Of a DNA stretch of 64,000 nt, positions 55,106-63,793 are shown one piece after another. This DNA is from Roseicella frigidaeris. GTDB lineage: Bacteria; Pseudomonadota; Alphaproteobacteria; Acetobacterales; Acetobacteraceae. The stretch spans positions 1-64,000 of the forward strand of contig NZ_QLIX01000004.1 in NCBI RefSeq assembly GCF_003258945.1, read 5' to 3'. The notes beneath the pieces were generated by a model that was not told the origin of the DNA, did not search any database, and was given only the letters and a program-made list of their open reading frames with translations. The position numbers and the translations under genes are program-made. How positions within the stretch are numbered: the stretch's first letter is position 1; each line of letters begins with the position of its first letter.

Positions 55106-56542
55106 ATGGCGCGGACACTGATCGGGCGGACGGTCCGCCGGCTGCGGCAGGAGAAGGGGCTGGCGCAGCAGGCCCTGGCCGCTCGCCTCGGCATCTCCGC
55201 CAGCTACCTGAACCTGATCGAGCATGACCAGCGCGCCGTCACCGCCTCCCTGCTGATCAAGCTGACCGAGGCGCTGCAGGTCGACATCGCCGCCCTCTCC
55301 GGCCTGCGGGAGAAGGCGATCGAGACCGGGCTGCGCGAGGTGCTCTCCGACCCGCTGCTCGGCCTCGACCAGGTGCCGGAGGAGGAGGTGGGGACGCTCG
55401 CCGGCAGCGCGCCCAATGTCGCGCGCGCCATGCTCGCCCTCTACCGCGCTTGGCGGGTGGCGCGGGAGGATTCCGGCGGCATCGCCCTGCCGACCGGGCG
55501 GCGCATCCTGCTGCCGACCGAGGAGGCGCGCGACTTCTTCCACGACCGCGCCAACCATTTCCCGGGGCTGGAGGCGGCGGCCGAGGCGATCGCCGCCGAG
55601 ATGGGCGTCACCGCGCCCTCCGAGATGAACCATGCGGTCGCGCAGCGGCTGCGGCAGACGCATGGCCTCGTCGTCACCGTCACCGCCCTGCCCGGGGCGC
55701 TCCGCCGCTACGATCCCACCGGCCGCCGCCTCGACCTCTCGGAGACGCTGCCGCGCGAGAGCCGCGGCTTCCACCTCGCCTTCCAGCTCATGCTGCTGGA
55801 GGCAGGCGAGGCGGTGCAGGCGGCGATCGGCGGCTTCGAGCCCTCCTCGGCCGAGGCCGGGCAGCTCATCCGCATCGGGCTGCTGAACTACGCCGCGGCG
55901 GCGCTGCTGATGCCCTACGGCCCCTTCCTCGCCGCGGCGCGGGAGTTGCGGCACGATCTGGAGGCGCTGGCCTCGCGCTTCGGCGTCTCCTTCGAGCAGG
56001 CCTGCCACCGCCTCACCACCCTGCAGCGGCCGGACGAGCCGGGGCAGCGCGGCGTGCCCTTCTTCTTCCTCCGCGTCGACCCGGCGGGGAATGTCGGCAA
56101 GCGGCTGGCCGCCGCCGGCTTCCCCTTCGCCCGCTTCGGCGGCTCCTGCCCGAAATGGATCGTGCATCAGGCCTTCGCCACGCCCGGCTCGCTGCGGGTG
56201 CAGCTCGCCCAGCTTCCCGATGGCGGCACCTTCCTCTGCGTCGCCCGCACCGTGCACGGCGTCGCCGCGCGCTGGGGCGACCCGCCGCCGGTCTATGTCG
56301 TCGCCATGGGCTGCGACATCTCCCGCGCGCCGGAGGTGGTCTATGGCGACGGGCTGGACCTCGAGAAGGCGATGGTCGGCATCGGCCTGTCCTGCCGGCT
56401 CTGCGACCGCATGGATTGCCGCAGCCGCGCCTTCCCGCCGCTCGAGCACCGGCTCGCCCTCGACCCGCTGGTGGCCAGCGACGCGCCCTACCGCTTCGAG
56501 CCGCCGCGGCGCGCCCCGCGGCCACCGAACCCGGCCGGGTGA
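55106..56542 (+). CDS. XRE-type regulator with IrrE/ImmA-like and DUF2083 domains (ScfR/RamB/PrpC-regulator family)
   Basis: A 478-residue regulator: helix-turn-helix at about 8-65 (LAARLGISASYLNLIEHDQRAV), an IrrE/ImmA-like region with NHAVAQRLRQTHGLVV and FHLAFQLMLLE (the usual HExxH is not preserved), and a C-terminal DUF2083 part with Cys430, Cys433 and Cys438 (CRLCDRMDC). Relatives sense short-chain acyl-CoA or propionate and acetate status; RamB represses the glyoxylate shunt in Corynebacterium. The divergent position beside aceA makes isocitrate lyase the probable target. Confidence 0.88.
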   Translation: MARTLIGRTVRRLRQEKGLAQQALAARLGISASYLNLIEHDQRAVTASLLIKLTEALQVDIAALSGLREKAIETGLREVLSDPLLGLDQVPEEEVGTLAGSAPNVARAMLALYRAWRVAREDSGGIALPTGRRILLPTEEARDFFHDRANHFPGLEAAAEAIAAEMGVTAPSEMNHAVAQRLRQTHGLVVTVTALPGALRRYDPTGRRLDLSETLPRESRGFHLAFQLMLLEAGEAVQAAIGGFEPSSAEAGQLIRIGLLNYAAAALLMPYGPFLAAARELRHDLEALASRFGVSFEQACHRLTTLQRPDEPGQRGVPFFFLRVDPAGNVGKRLAAAGFPFARFGGSCPKWIVHQAFATPGSLRVQLAQLPDGGTFLCVARTVHGVAARWGDPPPVYVVAMGCDISRAPEVVYGDGLDLEKAMVGIGLSCRLCDRMDCRSRAFPPLEHRLALDPLVASDAPYRFEPPRRAPRPPNPAG

Positions 56543-56602
56543 GCCGGGTTTGTCCCCTGCCCCTCCCAAGGCCCCCAAGGGACGGAACGGATCGGAGACG
56601 AC

Positions 56603-58423
56603 GTGGCGCTGCGCATCGAGGATTATGCCCTGCTCGCCGATGGCCATACCGGGGCGCTGGTCGGCCGCGACGGCAGCATCGACTGGCTCTGCCTGCCGCG
56701 CTTCGACAGCGCCGCCTGCTTCGCGGCGCTGCTCGGCACGCCGGAGCATGGCCGCTGGCGGATCGCCCCGGCGGGCGAGGTGCTGCGGGTGCGGCGCCGC
56801 TACCGGCCCGGCACGATGGTGCTGGAGACCGAGTTCGAGACCGCCGAGGGCGTCGTCGCGCTGATCGACGGCATGCCGGTGCGCAACGGCGCCGCCGACC
56901 TGGTCCGCCTGGTCGAGGGCCGCCGTGGCCGCGTCGCCATGGCCATGGAGCTCGTCCTGCGCTTCGACTACGGCGCGCTGGTGCCCTGGGTGCATCGCGG
57001 CCCGGACGGCGCGCTGCTCGCCATCTGCGGCCCGGACCAGGTGGCGCTGCGCACCCCGGTGCCGCTGCATGGCGAGGCCTGCCGCACCCTCGGCGACTTC
57101 ACCGTCGCGGCGGGCGAGACGGTGCCCTTCCACTTGGTCTGGACCCCCTCGCACCAGCCGCCCGGCCCCCCGGTGGATGCGGCGGCCGCCATCGCCGCCA
57201 CCGAGCATCACTGGCAGGACTGGCTGGCCGGCGCCCGGGTGGTGGAGGACGGCCCGCATCCGGAGATGGTCCGCCGCTCGCTGCTGGTGCTGAAGGCGCT
57301 GACCTATGCGCCGACCGGCGGCATCGCCGCGGCGCTGACCACCTCCCTGCCGGAGGCGCTCGGCGGCGAGCGCAACTGGGACTACCGCTTCTGCTGGCTG
57401 CGCGATGCCGCGCTGACCCTGAATGCGCTCGTCAGCGCCGGGCATCTCGGCGAGGCGGAGGCCTGGCGCCGCTGGCTGATGCGCGCCGTGGCCGGCAACC
57501 CCGAGCAGGTGCGGCCGCTCTACGGCCTCGCCGGCGAGCACCGGACGCCGGAGATGATCCTGCCCTGGCTGCCGGGCTACGAGGGATCGGCGCCGGTCCG
57601 CATCGGCAACGAGGCCGGCGCGCAGATGCAGCTCGACGTCTATGGCGAGGTGATGGACGCCTTCTTCGCCGCGCGCCGCATCGGGCTGCGGCCGGATCGG
57701 ACGGGCTGGGCGATGGCGCGCAGCATGCTCGAGCACCTGGCGCGGATCTGGCGCGAGCCGGATGAGGGGATCTGGGAGGTGCGCGGGCCGCGCCGCCACT
57801 TCGTGCACTCCAAGGTGATGGTCTGGGTCGCCTTCGACCGCGCGGTGCGCGCCGCCGAGGCGGATGGGCTGGAGGGGCCCGTCGAGTCCTGGCGGCAGGT
57901 CCGCGACGCGGTCTTCGCCGAGGTCTGCGCCCAGGGCTTCGATGCCGGGCGCGGCGCCTTCACCCAGAGCTACGGCGCGCAGCACCTCGATGCCAGCCTG
58001 CTGCGCATGCCGCTGGTCGGCTTCCTGCCGGCCGACGACCCGCGCGTGCAGGGCACGGTGCGGGCGATCGAGCGCGAGCTGATGGAAGGCGGGCTGGTGC
58101 TGCGCTACCGGCCGGACCCGGTGGTGGAGGGGCTGCCGCCGCAGCCGGAGGGCACCTTCCTCGCCTGCACCGCCTGGCTCGGCGAGGTCTATGCCCTGCA
58201 GGGCCGCTGGGCCGAGGCGGAAGCGGTGCTCGACCGGCTGGTGGCGATCGCCAACGATGTCGGGCTGCTGGCCGAGGAATACGACGTGCCGCATGGCCGG
58301 CAGGTGGGGAATTTCCCGCAGGCCTTTTCGCATCTCGGCCTGGTCGGCCTCGCCATGGCGCTCGCCCGGCGGCGGATGCGCGAGGCCGGCGCCGCGCCGC
58401 CGGCCCGGCCCGAGGCGCGCTGA
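56603..58423 (+). CDS. Glycoside hydrolase family 15 protein (glucoamylase/trehalase-like)
   Basis: A 606-residue protein: N-terminal beta-sandwich with DYALLADGHTGALVGRDGSIDWLCLPRFDS, then the alpha/alpha-barrel with NWDYRFCWLRDAALTL starting at residue 258 and MLPWLPGY-type and HFVHSKVMVWVAFDRA segments. This matches the bacterial GH15 group that includes trehalases and glucoamylase-like enzymes. No signal peptide, so cytoplasmic; intracellular trehalose or glycogen-derived sugars are likely substrates. The start is GTG with GGAGACGAC upstream. Confidence 0.88.
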   Translation: MALRIEDYALLADGHTGALVGRDGSIDWLCLPRFDSAACFAALLGTPEHGRWRIAPAGEVLRVRRRYRPGTMVLETEFETAEGVVALIDGMPVRNGAADLVRLVEGRRGRVAMAMELVLRFDYGALVPWVHRGPDGALLAICGPDQVALRTPVPLHGEACRTLGDFTVAAGETVPFHLVWTPSHQPPGPPVDAAAAIAATEHHWQDWLAGARVVEDGPHPEMVRRSLLVLKALTYAPTGGIAAALTTSLPEALGGERNWDYRFCWLRDAALTLNALVSAGHLGEAEAWRRWLMRAVAGNPEQVRPLYGLAGEHRTPEMILPWLPGYEGSAPVRIGNEAGAQMQLDVYGEVMDAFFAARRIGLRPDRTGWAMARSMLEHLARIWREPDEGIWEVRGPRRHFVHSKVMVWVAFDRAVRAAEADGLEGPVESWRQVRDAVFAEVCAQGFDAGRGAFTQSYGAQHLDASLLRMPLVGFLPADDPRVQGTVRAIERELMEGGLVLRYRPDPVVEGLPPQPEGTFLACTAWLGEVYALQGRWAEAEAVLDRLVAIANDVGLLAEEYDVPHGRQVGNFPQAFSHLGLVGLAMALARRRMREAGAAPPARPEAR

Positions 58424-58460
58424 AACCGGGGCGCGCCAAGGCCGGGGCGCGGGCCGGGCC

Positions 58461-59033
58461 TCAGCCGCCCGGCTCGATCTTCGTGATCTTGGTGCCGTTC
58501 AGCGCCAGTGCCGCCATCAGCCCCTGCTGGCCGAAGGTGATGGCATAGACCGGCTCGGTCAGGGTGGTGGAGGTGGCATTGGCCTGCAGCCCGTGGTCGA
58601 GCGCGACCACCGAGGGGCCGGTGCCGATCTCCCAGCCATCCGCCCGTCGCAGCGCCTGAAGGGCGGACTCCTGCAGGAAGAACATGGCGAGCCCGGCCGA
58701 CTGGGCGCCGGCGAGGAAGCCGAGGGAGAGGCCGGCGATGGCGTAGTAGCCCTCCGTCACGCCGCCGCGCAGCAGGGCGCCCTCGCCATACTGGCCGCCG
58801 ACGATGAAGCCGCCGCTGATGATGCGCGGGAAGACCAGCGTGGCGTGGGCCGCCCGCAGCAGCGGCTCGGCATTGGGCATCTGCCGCAGCCGGACCAGCG
58901 CCGCCTCGACCTCGGCATCGATCTCCCGGCGCGTGGCGGCGCGGGCGGCGCGCGGCGGGGCGAGCAGGCCGGCCGCGAGGCCGAGGGTGGCAAGGCCCAA
59001 CGGGGCGAGCCGGCGGCGGGTCGGGCGGGACAT
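58461..59033 (-). CDS. SYLF (Ysc84-like) lipid-binding domain protein
   Basis: A 190-residue secreted protein: signal peptide (LGLATLGLAAGLLAPPRAARA), then LRQMPNAEPLLRAAHATLVFPRIISGGFIVGGQYGEG and AGLSLGFLAGAQSAGLAMFF, the SYLF/DUF500 pattern. Eukaryotic relatives bind phosphoinositides and actin; bacterial secreted versions have no clear role. The ATG at 59033 starts the signal peptide; the frame open further upstream has no homology. It lies downstream of two ABC permease genes. Confidence 0.82.
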   Translation of the reverse strand: MSRPTRRRLAPLGLATLGLAAGLLAPPRAARAATRREIDAEVEAALVRLRQMPNAEPLLRAAHATLVFPRIISGGFIVGGQYGEGALLRGGVTEGYYAIAGLSLGFLAGAQSAGLAMFFLQESALQALRRADGWEIGTGPSVVALDHGLQANATSTTLTEPVYAITFGQQGLMAALALNGTKITKIEPGG

Positions 59034-59113
59034 GGGCGGCACTCCGAAACCGCTCGGCAACGCCCGGCGGCCGGCGCGGTTGCGCCGGCCGGCGATGCCC
59101 GCGGCCGGGCCGC

Positions 59114-60022
59114 TCAGCCCTTCACGTCCATCGCCTGCCGCAGCCCGTCGGCCAGCAGGTTGAAGCAGATGGAGGTGACGAAGATGCACACGCCCGGCAG
59201 CACCGCCACCCAGGGCTGCACGTAGATCGCGGTGCGCAGCGTGTTCAGCATCAAGCCCCATTCCGGCTCCGGCGGCTTGGTGCCGAGGCCGAGGAAGGAG
59301 AGGCCCGAGGCCAGGATCATGCAGACCGAGATCAGCGAGGTGGCATAGACGAAGATCGGCCCGAGCACGTTGCCGAGCACATGCACCCGCACGATGGTGA
59401 AGCCCGAGGCGCCGGAGGCCCGCGCCGCGTCCACGAAGTCGAGGCTGCGCACCCCCTGGGTCACGCTCTCGGCGACGCGGATGATCTGCGGGATGAAGAC
59501 CAGGGTCAGCGCCAGGATGGCGTTGAAGATGCCCGCCCCCAGCGCGCCCGAGATGGCGACGGCGAGCAGCACCGAGGGGAAGGCGTAGAAGATGTCGGTG
59601 GTGCGCATGATCGCCATGTTCACCCGGCCGCCCATGAAGCCGGCCAGGATGCCGAGCGTCGAGCCGATGGCGAAGGCGAAGACCACCGGCAGGATGCCGA
59701 TGAACCAGGAGAGCCGCCCGCCATAGAGCAGCCGCGTCAGGATGTCGCGGCCGAGCTCGTCGGTGCCGAGCGGGTAGTTCGGCGTGCCGATCGCCTTCAG
59801 CCGGCGGATCATGCTGCCCTGGTAGGGGTCGTGCGGCGCCAGCAGCGGGGCGAAGACGATCGCCAGCAGCATCAGCAGCAGGATGGCGGCGCAGGCGATG
59901 GTCAGCGGGTCGCGCCGCAGGCGCTTCCAGACGCCGGCCCAGTAGCCCTCGGACCGGGCGACCGCCTGCCGCGCCTGGACGGCGAGCTCGGCCTCGGCCG
60001 CCGTCGTCGTGGTGGTGCTCAT
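59114..60022 (-). CDS. Dipeptide/oligopeptide-type ABC transporter permease (DppC-like)
   Basis: A 302-residue permease with six segments, an N-terminal OppC-type segment (RDPLTIACAAILLLMLLAIVFAPLLAPHDP), YPLGTDELGRDILTRLLYGGR and the EAA loop SLDFVDAARASGASGFTIVRVHVLGN. It forms the channel with the DppB-like subunit encoded 13 bases upstream. Neither a binding protein nor an ATPase gene is in the immediate vicinity. Confidence 0.9.
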   Translation of the reverse strand: MSTTTTTAAEAELAVQARQAVARSEGYWAGVWKRLRRDPLTIACAAILLLMLLAIVFAPLLAPHDPYQGSMIRRLKAIGTPNYPLGTDELGRDILTRLLYGGRLSWFIGILPVVFAFAIGSTLGILAGFMGGRVNMAIMRTTDIFYAFPSVLLAVAISGALGAGIFNAILALTLVFIPQIIRVAESVTQGVRSLDFVDAARASGASGFTIVRVHVLGNVLGPIFVYATSLISVCMILASGLSFLGLGTKPPEPEWGLMLNTLRTAIYVQPWVAVLPGVCIFVTSICFNLLADGLRQAMDVKG

Positions 60023-60035
60023 GCCGGGGCTCTCC

Positions 60036-60989
60036 TCAGGCGCGCTTGATGCGGGGATCGAGCGAGGTCTGCACCAGGTCGACGCAGAGATTGAGCGCGA
60101 CGAAGAACATCGCCAGCACCAGGATGGTGCCCTGCAGCACCGGCAGGTCGCGCTGGAAGATGGCGCTGTTGAGCAGCAGCCCGGTGCCCGGCCAGGAGAA
60201 CACCGTCTCCACCAGGATCGAGCCGCCCATCAGGTAGCCGAGCTGCAGGCCCATGACGGCGAGCGCGTTCGGCGCCGCGTTCTTCACCACGTGCCGGAAC
60301 ACGCCCCAGCGCGTCAGCCCCTTGCCGCGCAGCGCGGTGACGAATTCCTGGTTCATGATCTCGGCGACGATGCCGCGCACGGTGCGGGTGACGATGCCCA
60401 TCGGGATCACCGAGAGCGTCACCGCCGGCAGGACCAGGTGCTTCACATGCTCCCAGTCCCAGCCCCAGTCGGAGGAGCCGCCCGGCCCCGCGCCCATCGC
60501 CGGCAGCCAGTTGAGCTGCACCGAGAAGACGACGACGAGCACCATGCCGAGCCAGTAATGCGGCACCGAGACGCCGGCGACGGCGAGCCCGACCGCGCCG
60601 CGGTCGATCGCCGAGCCGCGGAAGGTGCCGGCCAGCCCGCCGAGCACGCAGCCGAGGGTGAAGCCGATCGCCGAGGCGGCGAAGGCGAGCGTCAGCGTGT
60701 TGCCGATGGCCGAGCGCAGGTCCGACCAGACCGGCCGGCCGGTGGCGAGGGAGCGGCCGAGATCGCCGACCGCCACCTTCGAGATCCACAGGCCGAATTG
60801 CACCGGCAGCGGCTTGTCGAGGCCGTAGTCCTTGCGGACCTGCGCGACCACGTCGGCCGGGGCATCGGGCGGGACGATGGCGTTGATCGGGTCGCCCGGG
60901 GCGATCTGCACCAGCATGAAGCAGACGAAGCCGACCGCGAGCGCGATCGGCACGGCGTAGACCACCCGGCGCAGCAGGTAGAGAAGCAT
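60036..60989 (-). CDS. Dipeptide/oligopeptide-type ABC transporter permease (DppB-like)
   Basis: A 317-residue permease starting MLLYLLRRVVYAVPIALAVGF, with APGDPINAIVP, the EAA-type loop NQEFVTALRGKGLTRWGVFRHVVKNA and VFSWPGTGLLL, all standard for DppB/OppB. It is the first gene of the pair, with a 245-base upstream gap shared with divergent motB. The substrate could be peptides, nickel or other small molecules. Confidence 0.9.
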   Translation of the reverse strand: MLLYLLRRVVYAVPIALAVGFVCFMLVQIAPGDPINAIVPPDAPADVVAQVRKDYGLDKPLPVQFGLWISKVAVGDLGRSLATGRPVWSDLRSAIGNTLTLAFAASAIGFTLGCVLGGLAGTFRGSAIDRGAVGLAVAGVSVPHYWLGMVLVVVFSVQLNWLPAMGAGPGGSSDWGWDWEHVKHLVLPAVTLSVIPMGIVTRTVRGIVAEIMNQEFVTALRGKGLTRWGVFRHVVKNAAPNALAVMGLQLGYLMGGSILVETVFSWPGTGLLLNSAIFQRDLPVLQGTILVLAMFFVALNLCVDLVQTSLDPRIKRA

Positions 60990-61234
60990 GGGAACTCCCG
61001 GGCATGTGGCGTGGCCACCGCCCCGCCTGGGGTGATGGCCCGCCCTTCCTGACCGGCGGTTCGCAAGCCGCGTGCCATGCCGCCGGCGCCGCGGCGACGC
61101 CCCGTTGCGGCCCCGCTGCCCAAGCGGCGGGCAGCCTGCCCGCAACGACGGCGCCCGCGCCGCCTGGCGCCATCCTTGGGAATTCTTAAGCCCCTGCCGC
61201 GCAGGATGGTGCCCGAGCGGCAGGTGCGGGGCTG

Positions 61235-62338
61235 ATGGCGGGCAAGGGCAAGGGGGGGCGCGACGGGGCGCCGACCATCGTGCTGCGGCGGGAGGAGGCC
61301 GGCGGCGACGGGCACCATGGCGGCGCCTGGAAGGTCGCCTATGCCGATTTCGTCACCGCGATGATGGCCTTCTTCCTGCTGATGTGGCTGCTGAACGCCA
61401 CCTCGGACGACCAGCGCCGCGGCCTGGCCGACTACTTCGCCCCCGCGAACGTGCTCGGCCGCAGCGCCACCGGCTCGGGCGAGCCCTTCGGCGGCACCAC
61501 GCCGAATTCGGACGGCGCCATGGTCTCGGACAACGGCGCCATCCGGATCGAGCAGGGGCGCGCCCCGGTCCGGCTCGACATCGAGGATGACGGCCCCTCG
61601 GACGCGCCGCCCGAGACCGCGCCGCCGGCGCCGCCGCAGCCCGCGGGCGAGGCGCCGGCGCAGGCCGCCCTGGCGCGGCCGCCGCAGCCCCCGGGGGAGG
61701 CTGCGCCGGAGGTTGCGCCGCCAGCCCCGCATCCGGCCGGCACGACGCCCGCGGACCCGCCGGCCGGGGCCGCGGCGCTCGGCGAGGCGGCGCTGCGGGC
61801 CGAGTTGGCGCGGCGCGAGGCCCATGCCTTCGAGCAGGCCGCCGCCGAGATCCGCGCCGCGGTGCGGGAGGACCCGGCGCTGGCCGATCTCGGCCGGCAG
61901 CTCCTCGTCGAGCAGGTGCCGGAAGGCCTGCGCATCCAGCTCCTCGATGCCGAGCGCCAGGCCATGTTCGCGGTGGGCAACGCGGCGCCGAACGAGCGCG
62001 CCCGCGCCCTGCTGGCCAAGGTGGCGGCGGTCGCGGCGCGGCTACCGAACGGGCTCGCCATCGCCGGGCATACCGATGCCTCGCCCTTCCGCGGCGACGC
62101 GCGGAGCAACTGGGAGCTCTCGGCCGAGCGGGCGAACGCCGTCCGCCGCCTGCTGCTCGAGGCCGGGATCGCCGAGGGGCGGCTGCAGAGCGTCGCCGGC
62201 CATGCCGACCGCATGCCGCTGCTGCCCGAGGCGCCGATGGCCGCGGCCAACCGCCGGGTCGCCATCACCCTGCTGCGCAGCACCCCCGGCACGGGCCCGG
62301 GCGCGGCACCAGGGTCCGGGCCGGCCGCCGCGCCATGA
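61235..62338 (+). CDS. motB: Flagellar motor stator protein MotB
   Basis: A 367-residue stator subunit. The single membrane segment carries the proton-binding Asp38 in YADFVTAMMAFFLLMWLL; a long Pro/Ala-rich linker (about residues 120-185) leads to the OmpA-like peptidoglycan-binding domain with AGHTDASPFRG and NWELSAERANAVRRLL. The gene precedes motA, the reverse of the usual order, and overlaps it by four bases. No other flagellar genes are in the window. Confidence 0.93.
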   Translation: MAGKGKGGRDGAPTIVLRREEAGGDGHHGGAWKVAYADFVTAMMAFFLLMWLLNATSDDQRRGLADYFAPANVLGRSATGSGEPFGGTTPNSDGAMVSDNGAIRIEQGRAPVRLDIEDDGPSDAPPETAPPAPPQPAGEAPAQAALARPPQPPGEAAPEVAPPAPHPAGTTPADPPAGAAALGEAALRAELARREAHAFEQAAAEIRAAVREDPALADLGRQLLVEQVPEGLRIQLLDAERQAMFAVGNAAPNERARALLAKVAAVAARLPNGLAIAGHTDASPFRGDARSNWELSAERANAVRRLLLEAGIAEGRLQSVAGHADRMPLLPEAPMAAANRRVAITLLRSTPGTGPGAAPGSGPAAAP

Positions 62339-63201
62339 CGACGATCGCCGGACTCGTCTTCCTGCTGGCCTGCGTCTTCGGCGGCTATGTCATCGCCGGC
62401 GGCAAGTTCGACATCATCCTGCACGCCCTGCCGCACGAGATGATCGTGATCGGCGGCGCCGCCATCGGCGCCTTCGTGATGGCGAACAGCATCGGCGACA
62501 TCAAGCATGTGGCGGGCGGCTTCGGGAAGATCCTGAAGGGCGCCCGCTTCAGGAAGGCCGACTACATCGAGATGCTGAGCCTGCTCTACTTCTTCGTCCG
62601 GCTGGCGCAGTCGAAGGGCGCCATGGCGCTGGAGCCGCATATCGAGAAGCCGGAGGAGAGCAACGCCTTCGGCAAATTCCCGAAGATCCAGAAGGACCAC
62701 CACGCCACCGCGCTGATCTGCGACTACCTGCGCATGGTCGGCATGAATGCCGACGACCCGCACCAGATCGAGGACGTCATGGCGCGCGAGCTGAAGAAGA
62801 TCCTGGTCGAGGAGCTGCACCCCTCGCATGCGCTGCAATCGGTGGCCGATGCGCTGCCCGCGCTCGGCATCGTCGCGGCGGTGCTCGGCGTCATCAAGAC
62901 CATGGCGAGCATCGACCAGCCGCCGGCGATCCTCGGTGGCATGATCGGCGGCGCGCTGGTCGGCACCTTCATGGGCGTGCTGCTGGCCTATGGCATGGTC
63001 GGGCCGATGGCGGCGCGGCTGAAGGGCGTGGTCGAGGAGGAATCGAAATACTACGAGGTCATCCGCGCCGTCCTGGTCGCGCATCTGCATGGCAACGCGC
63101 CGCAGGTCGCGGTCGAGACCGGGCGCAAGATGGCCCCAACGGCCTATATGCCGAGCTTCCAGGAATTGGAGCAGGCCTTGCAGGAGCTGCAGATCGCCTG
63201 A
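62335..63201 (+). CDS. motA: Flagellar motor stator protein MotA
   Basis: A 288-residue protein with four membrane segments: LVFLLACVFGGYVIAGG, HEMIVIGGAAIGAFVMAN, then the large cytoplasmic loop with charged residues for FliG contact, and ALPALGIVAAVLGVIKTMASI and IGGALVGTFMGVLLAYGMVGPMA. It is the longer, E. coli-like MotA type. The start overlaps motB as ATGA, ensuring matched synthesis of the stator pair. Confidence 0.94.
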   Translation: MTTIAGLVFLLACVFGGYVIAGGKFDIILHALPHEMIVIGGAAIGAFVMANSIGDIKHVAGGFGKILKGARFRKADYIEMLSLLYFFVRLAQSKGAMALEPHIEKPEESNAFGKFPKIQKDHHATALICDYLRMVGMNADDPHQIEDVMARELKKILVEELHPSHALQSVADALPALGIVAAVLGVIKTMASIDQPPAILGGMIGGALVGTFMGVLLAYGMVGPMAARLKGVVEEESKYYEVIRAVLVAHLHGNAPQVAVETGRKMAPTAYMPSFQELEQALQELQIA

Positions 63202-63220
63202 GCCGGCCGCGGGGCCGCGG

Positions 63221-63712
63221 CTACTCGACCTTCAGCGCCGCCCGCATCGCCGCATGCCCCTCGGGATCGGCGAGGGCGGCGAGCCGGCCGGCCGCGAGCC
63301 GGGCGAAACGATGCAGCAGCGAACGGCGCCGCGACGGTGCGAGCGGGTGCGGCGACGCCTCCCGCAGCAGGGCGCTCTCCCAGCCATCGGCGACGACGAG
63401 GCCGGCATCCTCGGGCACGAGATCCTGCGGGAAGTCCAGATCGACCGCAAAATAAAGGCGGTCGCAGAAGTCGCGGTATTCGGGCCACTTGGTGTCGGAA
63501 AGGAAGTCCCGCGCGCAGGACTTGATCTCGAGGATGACGAACCCGCCATCCGGCTGCAGCGCTAGGATATCGGCGCGACGTCCATTGGGCAGCGGCACCT
63601 CCTGCACCGGCGCCCAGCCACGCAGCGCGCAGAAGCGCGTGGCGGCCCGGCAGATGGCCAAGGTGCGCTCGGCTGGTGCGACCGACCCGCCACAGATGGG
63701 GAGTTTGTTCAT
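63221..63712 (-). CDS. mmcB: MmcB-family DNA repair protein
   Basis: A 163-residue protein with RRADILALQPDGGFVILEIK: Asp48, Glu62 and Lys64 form a PD-(D/E)xK-like nuclease core, followed by DFLSDTKWPEYRDFCDRLYFAVD, the strongly conserved MmcB block. In Caulobacter mmcB is a LexA-controlled SOS gene linked to DNA damage tolerance. I chose the ATG at 63712; the frame opens 12 codons earlier. It is divergent from an Rrf2-type regulator. Confidence 0.88.
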   Translation of the reverse strand: MNKLPICGGSVAPAERTLAICRAATRFCALRGWAPVQEVPLPNGRRADILALQPDGGFVILEIKSCARDFLSDTKWPEYRDFCDRLYFAVDLDFPQDLVPEDAGLVVADGWESALLREASPHPLAPSRRRSLLHRFARLAAGRLAALADPEGHAAMRAALKVE

Positions 63713-63793
63713 GCCACGCCGCTCCGCGAAGGGCTGCCCCCTGGCCATGCCGGCTTCCGGCTGTCAATTGTCGCCAGCCCTACATTCCTGGAC

